Shown: positions 39,270 to 50,225, counted from the first letter of the stretch. The stretch is DNA of 64,000 bases from Candidatus Electrothrix aarhusensis (GCA_004028505.1 MTKO01000081.1:1-64000); one strand, 5' to 3'. Numbers and translations are program-made. Notes: a model not told the origin generated them from the sequence alone.

Positions 39270-39806
39270 TTATTCCACACCGCCCAGGGAATTCGAACGT
39301 ATTATTGCTGCAATATCAGGAAGAATAAATACTTCCTTCTCACCTCGAAAGAGTCCTCGAACAAAAATCGGGGCAAAGCCTACTTGTTTTGGATAAAGAG
39401 GTTCGCAGTCTGCAGGGATGTCTCCATTAATAATCTGATCCGAAACTTTGAGGACACAACGCAGAAGTACCTTTTCTGAACGAAAATCTCCATCATCCAC
39501 GAGTGATACTGTGTCGACTGTACGCACGACTACGTATCGCTCCCCCCCTTTTTTTTCTAATGAGCTCAGTCCAAAGAATCGAACAAGGTCAATTATCGGT
39601 AACGCTTGTTCTCGCCATGCGCAAAGGCCAAGAAGATACTCTGGTGCAAAAGGTAGCATTTGAATTTTAGCCTCTGCCAGTACTTCATCAATCTGGCTGG
39701 CAGTAAAAAGCAAAACAGGTTTTCTTCCTTGGATTTCGTCAGCCTCCAAGTGTATAGATACTGTTTTCGCCTTTGCCCTGGCAAAACTTTTTTTCTTAAC
39801 CGCCAT
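39270..39806 (-). CDS. CheW-like coupling protein
   Basis: A 178-aa protein whose core is a CheW domain: PVLLFTASQIDEVLAEAKIQMLPFAPEYLLGLCAWREQALPIIDLVRFF (seen in parts) and RYVVVRTVD. The C-terminal part FVRGLFRGEKEVFILPDIAAI is the usual last strand and helix. The N-terminus is basic (VKKKSFARAKAKTV). It overlaps the upstream CheW-like gene by 11 bases and lies 56 bases before the receptor gene. It should link receptor and CheA, or serve as one of several alternative adaptors. Confidence 0.85.
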   Translation of the reverse strand: MAVKKKSFARAKAKTVSIHLEADEIQGRKPVLLFTASQIDEVLAEAKIQMLPFAPEYLLGLCAWREQALPIIDLVRFFGLSSLEKKGGERYVVVRTVDTVSLVDDGDFRSEKVLLRCVLKVSDQIINGDIPADCEPLYPKQVGFAPIFVRGLFRGEKEVFILPDIAAIIRSNSLGGVE

Positions 39807-40632
39807 GATGTTCTCCCGGTCTACTCAGAGTGATACTTTCCTGACAACGGAGAGATATCTGATCAATCAAATACTGGATAACCGTATCACTCAGCCCTTC
39901 CTGCTGCACCAGTCCCGGAGGAAGTTGGTCCGCAGTAAGCTGTTTAGTGCCGACCTTGCCTTGCTTAAACTGGGCAACAGTCCAAGACATAACGCGTTTA
40001 AAGGTTTCCTCATCTACCGACTTGGGTCTTTTCTTGTTTTTTTGAACCTGCTTTTTTGAGACGGTCGGGCTAGAATTTTTCACGGCCTCAGCTGCAGTTT
40101 CCGAACTCCTCTTCCTACCCGTTCCTTTTGTTTCTTTTGCAGGCTGCTGAGCAACACAATCGACAGGGGTAGGAGGTTGTTCAGGCAATTTTTCCTTTCT
40201 TTTTTGTGACCAATACTCTGAGGGAAGAAGCCCAATACCTTGACCTAGTTGTCGAGCAATAGGAATAACCTGCGCAGGATCCAACAGCAGCACAACGAGA
40301 TTCATACAAACTGCAACCTGCGGACATAATTGCTCAGCAAGTTCAGGAGAAGGAGGAGGTAAACGGGTTGGTTGCTCAGAAAATTCTATATCGTCAATCA
40401 CCTTATCAACCAGTAAAAAAAAGGTTTTTTCTCCCTTCTGCAGCTGAAGAAAAACCGAGTCGGGTTCCGGGTGTTCACAATGTGTTCGTGCGAGGAGAGA
40501 GCCGAGGTGAAATATTTCTCTTTCTTTGCTCGCTCTTTTATGAGGCAACGTCCCATTTTGGCGAGAGAGAATGTAACGGGCCTCAATCCCCAAAACAAAA
40601 TCCCCGCCCCTTACCAAGCAAACTTTTTTCAT
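39796..40632 (-). CDS. CheW-like protein with C-terminal basic linker and helical tail
   Basis: A 278-aa protein. The first 150 residues look like a divergent CheW fold (VCLVRGGDFVLGIEARYILSRQNG, FFLLVDKVIDDIEFSEQP, CMNLVVLLLDPAQVIPIAR). A Lys/Gln/Ser-rich linker follows, then a C-terminal helix pair (ETFKRVMSWTVAQFKQGKV, TVIQYLIDQISLRCQESI) I do not recognise. Divergent CheW proteins of this kind occur in Pil-Chp clusters (ChpC-like). It sits 42 bases after cheA. Confidence 0.7.
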   Translation of the reverse strand: MKKVCLVRGGDFVLGIEARYILSRQNGTLPHKRASKEREIFHLGSLLARTHCEHPEPDSVFLQLQKGEKTFFLLVDKVIDDIEFSEQPTRLPPPSPELAEQLCPQVAVCMNLVVLLLDPAQVIPIARQLGQGIGLLPSEYWSQKRKEKLPEQPPTPVDCVAQQPAKETKGTGRKRSSETAAEAVKNSSPTVSKKQVQKNKKRPKSVDEETFKRVMSWTVAQFKQGKVGTKQLTADQLPPGLVQQEGLSDTVIQYLIDQISLRCQESITLSRPGEHHGG

Positions 40633-40674
40633 TTTTTTAAATCAGTAAGATTAACGGCATGGCTATACCTATAC

Positions 40675-43600
40675 CTATTCATCTGATGTCACCTTACGAA
40701 TAAAACCAATGACCTCTTCAGGCTTAAAGGGCTTTGTCATAAAGCCCCGCGCTCCCAACTCCCTTGCCTTTTCTTGATACTTATCAGCACTTCTCGACGT
40801 CAGCATAGCAACCGGGAGATCACGTAACTCTGGCTGGGCCTGCAGGGCCTGTAACACCTCAAAACCATTCATTCGCGGCATCTCAACATCAAGAAGAACA
40901 ACATCTGGTTTTTCTTCGCGTATTTTTTCTATAGCCTCAATACCGTTCCGGGCTGCGACGGGAATCCACCCCTGCTGAACAATAAGATTAGAGACCACTT
41001 TTCTCACACTGATAGAGTCGTCAACAACAAGAACGCGTAGCGGCCCACGTTCTTTAACTGGCCGTATTACAGATCCCTCATCCCGCCTCTTGATCACAGA
41101 GGTCCATTTCCGGAGAACTTCTTCTACCTGAAGAATAGGTATCAACGCACCATTACCCATAATGGTAACACCTGAAATACAGGGCACATTATGTAAATGC
41201 GTTCCTAGGTCCTTAAAAACAATGTCTCTCTGTCCAATGAGCTGCTCACAGAGAACAGCAGCCCGCTTTCTTCCGGCATGCACAATGAGAAGGGCTTGGT
41301 CATCTTCAGTGAGATGTTCTTTAACATACCCAGCATCTGTCTCGAATCCTGGAACGTTGGCAATATGTAAGAGCGGTATGCTCTCTCCCTCAAAGCTATA
41401 TTCAGGTCCCTTTTTTTCTTCAGGAGTGGCCCGAGCAACACTGGCTACATCGTGCATCGGAATAGCGTAAATCTGGGTTCCAAATCGGGCAAAAATAGCT
41501 GGCAGCTGAGCAACAGCAACAGGTAGACGCATGATAAATTCCGTTCCCTGCCCTTGTTCGGAAACAAGTTCGATTGAGCCGTTCAGCTGATCAATCGCAT
41601 CACGAACAACATCCATACCAACACCGCGACCGGCAATATTGGTTATTGAACCAGTACTGGAAAAACCGTGCCTGAAAATTAGCTCGGCCAAGTCATCGTC
41701 GTTCATGAGATTAACCCGATCATTCGGGTACAACTTCATGCCTTTGACCCGTATCGCCTCGTAGTTCAATCCTTTTCCATCGTCACTCACCAGGAGAGTA
41801 CACTGTCCCCCCTTTCTTGTCGCTTGAAGAGTAATAGAGAGAGGTTTCCAGCCCGCCTTCTGAGGTAAACTTCCGCCATGCGCCACAGAATTACGGAGAA
41901 TATGCATGAGTGGATCCGCCATAACCTCCCAAACGCGGGTATCCATCATGATGGACTCGCCTTCAATGGTTAATTGTGCAGGATGCCCGGTTGTTCGTTC
42001 AGCTTCCCGAACAGTTCGGTGCATCCTGCTTGACAGAGTTGAGAAAGGTGTCATACGGACGCCCATCATTCTATTCTGCAATTCTTTCAGAACCATGCCC
42101 TGTCGTTCAACCGTTTTCTGCCAAGCAACATTATCCAAGACGTTCTGAGCCATAATGGAATCAAGGTCACTGACCGCCTCACTCAGGGAACGAATCAGAA
42201 TATTAAGCTCCGAGTACCTATCCATCTCCAACGGGTCAAAATCCTCTGTAATGCCAGAGTTTTGCGCATTTTCTTGACTACCGAGATGGGGGATAGAGGC
42301 CAGTTCATAACCTGCCTCTAAGCTGGAGTTAATATTTTTAAAACGCTGGAGGATCATGTCGAGCTCTTTCATTGTCCCGGACATGGCATCCATAGAGCCC
42401 TCAAAACTGCTCAGGTTAATGACCATGTCACCACTGAGACCTACCATCTGATCAATCCTGTTAACATCTACGCGCAAGGTTGCGTTTTTCTTGAGTGGGC
42501 CTTGCCGGACAGGAGGAGTTTTCCTTTTTTCTTCAGCTACAACATGTTGAGAGGATGCTGGCAAGTCTGAATCAAGTAACGTCTCATCTATAGCTGTAGC
42601 ATGAAAAGCAGATTCCCCAAGGTCACCTGCTTTAATCGCCGCAAATTTTTTCAGATTTTTTTGCTGATCAGCATAAACAGCACAATTTGGATCTTCGACA
42701 AGCCGAACAAGGATATCTGCGCCCCCTTGCATTGCCTTCACCACTTCAGGCTGTATGATTTGTGCCTCATCATGCAGCCAATCAAGAAAATCCTCAAAAT
42801 CATGGCCCCAAGCCGCAACCTGTTCAACGCCGATGACGCTGCCGCCCCCTTAAGGGTATGTACTGAGCGTCGGATAGAATGTAGTGAGTCTCGTTTAAGA
42901 TCTGAGAGTTCCGTCTCACCAGAGACCGTCATGCCGAGATGATTCAGCTGTCGATTAATACTGTCCAAATGCTCTTCTGCTTCTTCATGAAAACACTGAA
43001 GAAGCTCTGCATCAATATCCTCTCCCAATTCCAGTCCAATAGAGGATGCTACTTGAGGTGATGAGTTAACAATATTATCTACGTTGTTATCTACATCGAT
43101 CTCAAAAAGATCACCTAGCGGATCATCGGATACATCAACCGGCAATTCATCAAAGAAATTATCAGCTGCCTCTCTGCTCTCCTGCTCCCTTGCAATTATC
43201 TCCTTAAAACGTTTTGTTAAGTCTTTTTTTCTCTGCTCAACAGTACAGGCAGGATTTTCAGCGAGTTCTGCCAGTAAATCAGTCCCTTCCCGAAGAAGAA
43301 GAATAATGTGGGCATCCAGCTTTCGCGCTTCATCATGCAGCCAATCAAGAAAATCTTCAAGATCATGGCCCCAGGCTGCAATCTGTTCAATACCGATAAC
43401 TGCGGCTGCGCCTTTGAGAGTATGCACGGAACGACGGAGGGAGTGCAATGTCTCCCGAGTGGTGGTAGTGAGCTCCACAGGTGCGGTAATCTGGACACCA
43501 AGTCGATTGAGGCAATCATCAATATTTTCCAGATGTTCTTCTGTTTCCTCATGAAAACATTCCAGAAGTTCTGGGTCAATCGCCTCAGCTTCAGCCACAA

Positions 43601-45799
43601 CTGTGGCTCCGCTTTGCTCTTTTTCTGGTATTCCGGCAGTAACAAAGGGATCTTCAGAATCTTCTGGCGACACAGGTAGTCCTGCAACAACAGACCCAAA
43701 CAAATCATCTTCTTCATCAGCATCCTGAAGAAAAAGATCGTCTTCTCTTGCCTCTTCAAGTGATGAATCAGATGGAGCAATCTCGTCAAAAAGGCTGGTT
43801 GCCTCTTCCGAGTCTTCGCTGTCGTCCTGAGCAAAAAAATCAGCTGCGCTGTCTTTACTTAGGTCTAACGCATTCTCCGCTTCATCTCGCTCATTATCCT
43901 CATCATATTCACGGTTCGTTCCCTCAGAGCCTGCGGAAAAAGCCTCGGCAATACCATCAAACTGAGCTATGATTCGTTGTTTTTTCTGCTCTGCCGGAGA
44001 TGTTGGTTCCTCGGCAAGGGACGCCAGAAGATCAGCTCCATCACGGAGAGCAGCAACAGTCGGAGGGTCCAGTCTTCTCGCCTCATCATGCAACCAATCA
44101 AGAAAATCTTCAAAATCATGGCCCCAAGCCGCTACCTGTTCAATACCTATAACAGCTGCGGCTCCCTTGAGGGTATGCACGGAACGGCGAAGGGAATGGA
44201 GTGTCTCTTTGGTGGACGGGGTCAGTTCGACCGAGTCGGTGATATCTCCAAGGGTGTTCAGACAGCTGTCGATATTTTCTAAATGATCTTCTGTTTCCTC
44301 ACGAAAGCATTCCAGAAGTTCCGGATCAATCTCCTCCGTGTCGGCATCCTCTTGGGTTATTTGCCCTGCTCCGTCAGAAGTAAGGGTATCTTCAGGTGTC
44401 TTATCAAAATGTTCTGTGACAGCAGTACCAAATAAATCATCCTCTTCTTCCTCAACCGATGAAGCAGGTAAAGCAATCTCGTCAAAAAGATTGGCGGCCT
44501 CTTCCGAGTCTTCGCTGTCGTCCTGAGCAAAAAAATCAGCTGCCCTGTCTTTGCTTAGGTCTAACGCATTCTCACGGCCCGTTCTCGCAGAGTCTGCGGA
44601 AAAAGCTCAGTAATACCCTCAAACTGAGCTATGATTCGTTGCTTTCTCTGCTCTGTCGGGGACGTTGGCTCCTCGGCAAGGGATGCCAGAAGATCAGCTC
44701 CATCACGGAGAGCAGCAACAGTCGGAGGGTCCAGTCTTCTCGCCTCATCATGCAACCAATCAAGAAAATCTTCAAAATCATGACCCCAAGCCGCTACCTG
44801 TTCAATACCTATAACAGCTGCGGCTCCCTTGAGGGTATGCACGGAACGGCGAAGGGAATGGAGTGTCTCTTTGGTGGATGGGGTCAGTTCGACCGAGTCG
44901 GTGATATCGATACCAAAGCTGTTCAGGCAGCTGTCGATATTTTCCAGATGTTCTTCTGTTTCCTCACGAAAGCATTCCAGCAATTCCGGGTCAATATCCT
45001 CTGCTCCGGTATTATCCTGGTCTGTTTGACCCGTTTGCTCTATACCACCAAAGCCAGGGACCTCTTCAGATATTTCAGACGGTTCCATGACAGCGGAACC
45101 AAACAAGTCATCCTCTTCTTCCGCAACATCCTGAAAAAGAAGATCGTCATCTATAGCTTCTTCAACTGGTGAAACAGGTGAAACAGGTGAAGATGTTTCG
45201 TCAAACAAGCTCCCGGCATCAGAAAAAAAATCGTCCGTATCCTCTTCTGAAAAACCTTCTGCCAAACCAAGATCGTTATCCAACGCATCCGGTGATGCTT
45301 CAGTTATTGAGGGCTCTTCTTCTATGCTTTCCTCTCTTTCCTCAAAGAGAATAGTTTCGGGATTGCAATTCTCTGAGCTTCCCTCAATATCGCATGATTC
45401 AACAGTGCTCTTGCAAAGTTTTTCCTCAATTTCTGCAATGGTTTGCTGAAAAAGCTGGCCTTCATCCGGCTTTCCGGCTCGCTGCATCATGCAGTAGCTG
45501 TCAATACGCTGGGTCGCATTTCCCAAAAGGGTGATGGTTTCATCGTCCAAAGCCAGAGAAGCTCCGAGAATATTCTCCATCACTTTTTCCAGAACTTCAC
45601 CAATACCACTCAAATCGTCCAAGCCAACCATTGCGGCTGCGCCCTTGATGGTATGCGTTATCCTATGCAGTTCTGCTAATGACGGTCTATGCGCTCTATC
45701 CTGCTGCAGGGTCTGAAGGCAACGGCTCATATCAGGCAGGTATCCTTCTACCTCCTCGATAAATCCAGTCACGATTTCACTGCCCACGCTGCTATTCAT
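40675..45799 (-). CDS. cheA: Hybrid CheA/ChpA-like histidine kinase with five Hpt domains and C-terminal receiver; two frameshifts
   Basis: The product is about 1708 aa in three frames, joined at 44606 (one base lost; GITEAFSAD restored) and 42838 (one base lost; KGAAAVIGVEQVAAWGHDFE restored). Order: Hpt1 with HTIKGAAAMVG; Hpt2, Hpt3, Hpt4 and Hpt5, each with SLRRSVHTLKGAAA or close to it, separated by acidic linkers; a dimerisation helix; the kinase domain (WEVMADPLMHILRNSVAHGG, then LVSDDGKGL and GRGVGMDVVRDAIDQLNGS); a CheW-like domain; and a REC domain (VLVVDDSISVRK, VVLLDVEMPRMNGFEVL, FMTKPFKP). Multi-Hpt hybrids of this kind are the ChpA kinases of type IV pilus systems. Hpt2 and Hpt3 units are nearly identical in DNA. 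Confidence 0.88.
43777..44330 (-). repeat. Internal repeat copy A (Hpt3 unit of cheA)
   Basis: Very similar in DNA to 44473-44992, about 660 bases upstream in the gene. Identity runs for tens of bases at a time around the Hpt helix (SLRRSVHTLKG) and the tail DPPTVAALRDGADLLASLAEE. This is a recent in-frame duplication of an Hpt-plus-linker unit. Confidence 0.85.
44473..44992 (-). repeat. Internal repeat copy B (Hpt2 unit of cheA)
   Basis: Partner of copy A. The offset between copies is 662 bases at the conserved Hpt core, one short of a multiple of three, which independently supports a lost base between them at 44606. Confidence 0.85.
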
Positions 45800-45823
45800 C
45801 TACTCTCTCCGATCCACTTCTCA

Positions 45824-46414
45824 TTATATCCGTATAGATGAGAGTAATTGTTCACCGTCAAAAAGTTGGACCACTTCCTCTTTTCTACCAGAATGATACA
45901 CCGCTAGACCGGAAAGAAAATCATCTAAAACAATACGTTCCACTTGCCGCCCTTCTTCGACCTCTTTCTTTCTGTACAGCATACGGGTTGCCGTTATACG
46001 ATCAACAACAACCGCAGTTTTCACCTCGCCATTATAAATAATGATAACCGCACGATTTCTCTTCTTGTTTGATTTTTTGGAAATATTTAAATAAAGTGCA
46101 ACATCAGTAACAGAAACTATTTCTCCACGTATATTGGTCACTCCTTGAACCCACTCAGGCAAAAAAGGCAAAGGACGGACACTCTCCAGCTCTCCTACTT
46201 CAACGACCAGCGATAGAGGCAATGCTAATTGTCTACCACCAAGCTCGAAGCATATATGTCTCCCAATTTCCTGCTGTTTATCTTCAGAGGTGTTTTTGAG
46301 ACCGTCGCCATATACCAGCACGCCCTCTGTTATTTCCTGATCAATATTGCGCAGCAATTCCGAAAGATCAGAAGAAGAGTCTATCCGGCCGCTTATATCG
46401 TTACCCATTGTCAT
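45824..46414 (-). CDS. CheW/PilI-like coupling protein
   Basis: A 196-aa protein with a full CheW domain: HICFELGGRQLALPLSLVVEV, VRPLPFLPEWVQGVTNIRGEIVSVTDVALYLNI (seen in parts), AVIIIYNGEVKTAVVVDRITA. The 50-residue N-terminal extension (GRIDSSSDLSELLRNIDQ) resembles PilI-type adaptors. It lies 24 bases upstream of cheA and 20 bases after the response regulator. Of the three CheW-like proteins in the operon this is the most canonical, so it is the likely main adaptor. Confidence 0.9.
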   Translation of the reverse strand: MTMGNDISGRIDSSSDLSELLRNIDQEITEGVLVYGDGLKNTSEDKQQEIGRHICFELGGRQLALPLSLVVEVGELESVRPLPFLPEWVQGVTNIRGEIVSVTDVALYLNISKKSNKKRNRAVIIIYNGEVKTAVVVDRITATRMLYRKKEVEEGRQVERIVLDDFLSGLAVYHSGRKEEVVQLFDGEQLLSSIRI

Positions 46415-46434
46415 TCTCGAATAAATCGAAAAAA

Positions 46435-46803
46435 TCAGGAAAGAAGCTTAGTTACCGCCTCCAACACCTCATCTGTATTAAAGGGCTTTGTCAGGTATAC
46501 ATTAGCGCCCTGCTTTTTCCCCCAGAATTCATCCGACTTTTGATTCTTGCTGGTCAGCAAAATAACCGGTATATTTTCTAGCTCGGGTATGGATTTAATC
46601 TTTCTACACGCCTGAAATCCATTCATTTTTGGCATAACAACGTCAAGAATAATCAGCTCAGGTTTTTCCGCGATAGCCATTTCCACGCCAGCCTCACCGT
46701 CCCCGGCTGTGACAACGTTATATTCAGGTGTATTAAACACATCGGTTATCAACTTAAGCTCTGTCGGACTGTCATCAACAATCAGTAATTTTCTTGCAGA
46801 CAT
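46435..46803 (-). CDS. Single-domain response regulator (PilH/CheY-like)
   Basis: A 122-aa stand-alone receiver. The acidic pocket is in LLIVDDSPTELKLI, the phospho-aspartate in ELIILDVVMPKMNGFQACR, the conserved Thr in VILLTSKNQ and the Lys in YLTKPFN. There is no output domain, so it acts by binding or as a phosphate sink, like PilG or PilH. It is 20 bases upstream of the CheW gene in the chemosensory operon. Confidence 0.93.
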   Translation of the reverse strand: MSARKLLIVDDSPTELKLITDVFNTPEYNVVTAGDGEAGVEMAIAEKPELIILDVVMPKMNGFQACRKIKSIPELENIPVILLTSKNQKSDEFWGKKQGANVYLTKPFNTDEVLEAVTKLLS

Positions 46804-46858
46804 ATTTTCCTTTTTTTATTTTGTTAAAAATCAGTAAAAGATTACCGTTCCGTAACGG

Positions 46859-48694
46859 TCATTCAGCTGGTGTATCAGTTGAATGTTCAGCATTCGTACC
46901 GTCTTTGACAATTATCGAGTTCACCATATCAATAAGCTCAGCAGGCTTGAACGGTTTAGTCAGATAAGCACTAGCAGCAGACAGCCTCCCTTTCACCTTA
47001 TCAATTATCCTGTTTTTACTTGTCAACATAACAACAGGTATATCTTTTGTATCACTATTCTTTTTAAGAATAGAAAGAACTCGATATCCATCAATTTTCG
47101 GCAGCATGATATCAAGCAGAACGAGATCTGGACGTTCCTCATTCAACCTACTTAACGCCTCTACACCGTCAGCAGCTTCAACTACTCGGAAATCACCGCT
47201 GGTAAGGGTCATTTTAATAACCTTCCTCGTTGTCGGGCTATCTTCAACAACCAAAACGGTTTTACTGGAGGAACGATTCGTAATCAAACGTTTTTCTTTC
47301 TTTTCTTTTTGCTCGTGCCAGCTATTTTTCGCTTCAGTTCCTCCTGATTCCAGCTTCTGATTTGAAGCTATATAATCAACTATTTCACGAACCTGCACGG
47401 AAACCTTCTGGTATTTACTTTCAACCTGAACAATGGGCATCAAAAGGTCGAAATAGTTCAGTGCTTTTTCAAAATCATTCAGATTAAGGTAAGCGGCTCC
47501 AGCATAATAGAGCAATCGTGGGTTTACTTCATCAGTCAAGACTCGTTCAAAACGTTTCGCAGCCTGCTGAACCATCTTTCGTTCTACTTTATAGGGATCA
47601 ATTTGAGAGAGCGTTGAAGAGTCTGAAAGAGCATTTGCCCTACAATACGAGCAAAACACAGCGTGTTGCTCCATAGGCGCATAACAAAAAGGGCAGCGGA
47701 CAACCTTTTCTCCACCTTTGAAAATACGAGTCTTTTCAACATCTTCAAGAATACTTGGTTCTTTAGGAGAACATTTATATGCCTCGCCCAATGCCTTTTT
47801 AATTTTCGGTAACTCTGTCAACGAACGAGAAAGCCACAGCCAGCCTTGAGCACTCTGTCGGTTATCACGAACAAAGTCCATAAGCTTTTTTTGGGCCTTT
47901 TTCAGTTCTAGTCGCTCACAAAGTTGGATACCTTCATCTAAAAGAACCTGCCGGGGAGCCGTATCTTCCTCTACATCCTCGCATTGATTATCCTTTTGGA
48001 TCATGGCGTTGATCAGTAAATTCTGATTGCTTTTATGTACTCTTCTGACCACATCGCCTTTGAGTGTGCAACTGCTAACCTGAACTCCTTCCATGCTGAG
48101 CAGTTTAAGAACTGCTTCTTCACCAATCAGTTTGCCGCAAATAGCATCGTAAATTTTTCCCTGAACAAGAAAAAGACTCCCTTTGTATTCGGGACATTTA
48201 TTCTCAATGCAATGATCAATATCTTGATGCTCGCCGCAATTATGGACATCCAGACGGCAGGTAGTCTCCTCTGTCTCCATCAGCTGCACAATACCGACAA
48301 CGGAAAACTTGCCCAAATCCCCCTTCTTCTGTTGGGTTTTTAAACCTCTAATAATCGCATCAGCAAGTTCTTCGGAAGCGAGCGGCTTTTTAAAAACCTG
48401 AAAAGCTTTACCCATTAACCTCGTCTTCAACTCAGGAAGATCATAAGAGGTGATAACTATCCTCGGTATATCAGGGTGTTTTTTTTGAATATACGATAAG
48501 AGCTGAAAGCCATCCCCTCCTGGCATAACCAGATCAGTAATAACAAGAGAAATATCCCCCCTCTCTACCTGTCTAACTGCCTCCTTAATATCGTAAGCAT
48601 GTGATACCTGAAATATTTTTCTGTAATCACCCAATGTAGAATCTACAATCTCATGGATCATTTCGTCGTCATCTACCAACAATACCTTTTTCAT
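46859..48694 (-). CDS. Double-receiver scaffold protein: REC - PATAN-like - TPR/zinc ribbon - REC
   Basis: A 611-aa protein and first gene of the chemosensory operon. Domain 1 (1-125) is a REC (KVLLVDDDEMIHEIV, LVITDLVMPGGDGFQLL, FKKPLAS). Residues about 130-230 resemble the PATAN/DUF4388 domain (VVGIVQLMETEETTCRLDV, GSLFLVQGKIYDAICGKLIGEEAVLKLL), with a cysteine-rich insertion. Helical TPR-like repeats follow, interrupted by a zinc ribbon (CPFCYAPMEQHAVFCSYC). The C-terminal REC (485-600) has VLVVEDSPTTRKVI, LVLLDIMLPKIDGY and YLTKPFKP. Both receivers keep the phosphorylation residues. No DNA-binding output is present. Such proteins have been tied to gliding and EPS control in other bacteria. 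Confidence 0.85.
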   Translation of the reverse strand: MKKVLLVDDDEMIHEIVDSTLGDYRKIFQVSHAYDIKEAVRQVERGDISLVITDLVMPGGDGFQLLSYIQKKHPDIPRIVITSYDLPELKTRLMGKAFQVFKKPLASEELADAIIRGLKTQQKKGDLGKFSVVGIVQLMETEETTCRLDVHNCGEHQDIDHCIENKCPEYKGSLFLVQGKIYDAICGKLIGEEAVLKLLSMEGVQVSSCTLKGDVVRRVHKSNQNLLINAMIQKDNQCEDVEEDTAPRQVLLDEGIQLCERLELKKAQKKLMDFVRDNRQSAQGWLWLSRSLTELPKIKKALGEAYKCSPKEPSILEDVEKTRIFKGGEKVVRCPFCYAPMEQHAVFCSYCRANALSDSSTLSQIDPYKVERKMVQQAAKRFERVLTDEVNPRLLYYAGAAYLNLNDFEKALNYFDLLMPIVQVESKYQKVSVQVREIVDYIASNQKLESGGTEAKNSWHEQKEKKEKRLITNRSSSKTVLVVEDSPTTRKVIKMTLTSGDFRVVEAADGVEALSRLNEERPDLVLLDIMLPKIDGYRVLSILKKNSDTKDIPVVMLTSKNRIIDKVKGRLSAASAYLTKPFKPAELIDMVNSIIVKDGTNAEHSTDTPAE

Positions 48695-49422
48695 TGAACA
48701 GCTCTTATACGTTTGCCTTTAACAAGAAAACACCCGTTTCGTTTCTTCATTTGGCTAAATTTGGAACATTCCACGAGGGCAATCAGTATCTACGGAGAGG
48801 CTTTCTTAGAATTGAAAAAAAGAAACTTATACAGGTATAAAGGGGAATATAGCCCTTATATTGCATGAAGAGCATGTGTACGCCCATTGTTATATTTTCA
48901 TGACTCTCTGGTCAGTAATGTCTCTAGTACTTTTAATAAAAAATAACTTTAAATATAAAACAATAAAAATCAAATTTGTCAAATAAATTCACTGTATTTC
49001 AATATTTAATCCCATCGCAACATCTATTTCACGACAAGTATCCGGCACAGGCAAAAAAATCAACGTGTTAGTTCTAAAAAGAACGTATGTTAAAAAAATA
49101 AAATTAAGTATAAAATACTATACATTGTCGAGACTATTAATAAATAATATCAATTTCAAGAGAAAGATATTATCCTTTCGATAGAACTAAGGTAGTATTA
49201 AAAATTGTTCCTAATCAGACGGTCAACTCAATAATACACCGAGTGCCATTTTGTATTATAGACTGAAATTGCAGCGTAATCCTTTCCTGCTTTTTCGCTA
49301 GTATAAAAAATAATACTAGCGAGTTTCTTCTTTGCTTTTTACCCGCTATCGGATAACATAAGTTCATTAGAATAGCATCCATAAGACTTCTCTCTAGGCG
49401 AATCAAAAAAAGGAAGAGCGTT
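48695..49422. other. A/T-rich divergent intergenic region, about 730 bases
   Basis: Between the chemosensory operon and a beta-barrel gene. It is strongly A/T-rich with no credible open frame. Both promoters should be here. The A/T content is higher than elsewhere in the window. Confidence 0.4.
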
Positions 49423-50225
49423 ATGAAAAAAATATTAAGCACAGCGGCACTATCAGCCTGATATTTACAGCAGATCCCGGACTGGCCGGTAATATGAAAA
49501 TCATGCCGCCCTCACTGGGTATGGATTGCCCTGCTGACTGTCAGGATCAAATCGATCAGCTCAATTCGAGCCAAGCCCGGCAGGATGAACAGCTTGGAGC
49601 CTTAGAGGATAGCCAAGCCCGCCAGGATCAGGCTATAGAGGCCAATGCTGCCGATATCCAAACCAATCTTCAGGAAATCGAAAAACTGAAAACCCATAAA
49701 GAGTATAACCCCTGGTATGTTAAAGGCACAATCCAGATGACCTGGATGGGCTCTATGGATCTTGACAAAGAATCTTACGGCTACAAAGCAGATACAGATA
49801 CTGGATATGGCTTCGGCATCTCAGCAGGACGACAATTTGGTAATCTTCGCCTTGAAGGCGAACTTGCTGGCCGATCATCTGACCTTAAAGAAGAAGGGCT
49901 TTCTGATGTAACCATCAGCACGGCTATGCTGAACGGATTTTATGGTGTTCCTGTCTACGGCCCCTTTTCTGTTTACGGGACCGCTGGTGCAGGTACGGCC
50001 AAGGTAGAGATGGCTTTTGCCAATGGAGTCGATGACAGCGAAGTAACCTTTGCGTACAAAGCTGGCGCAGGTGTGGCTATGGATATTGCTCAGAATATGG
50101 CTGTGGATCTGGGCTATGAATATCTGCGCACCGGTGATGTGGAATTCGGGCGGGACCATGATACCCTGCGACTTGATGACCTGAAAAGCAGTGCGGTCAA
50201 CGCCTCTGTTCGCTATTCATTCTAA
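49423..50225 (+). CDS. Outer-membrane beta-barrel protein with coiled-coil stalk, frameshifted in the signal peptide
   Basis: ATG 49423 (AGGAAGAG upstream) reads MKKILSTAALSA, then stops. One C restored in the CC run at 49457-49458 gives LIFTADPGLAGNMKIMPP, a complete signal peptide, and 267 aa in all. The next part is a heptad-like coiled coil (QIDQLNSSQARQDEQLGALE, repeated). The rest is a small OmpA/porin-type barrel (WYVKGTIQMTWMGSMDL, GYGFGISAGRQFGNLRLEGELAGRS, SAVNASVRYSF with C-terminal Phe). The coiled coil may trimerise the barrel, as in some S-layer-like porins. Specific function unknown. Confidence 0.82.

Noticed and set aside
43777-44992. Repeated blocks that might suggest a CRISPR or transposon
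   Set aside because: The repeats are long, two in number and encode Hpt domains in the frame of cheA.
40675-45799. Programmed ribosomal frameshifting in cheA
   Set aside because: No slippery heptamer or following pseudoknot was seen, and similar breaks occur in many unrelated genes, so sequence error explains it better.
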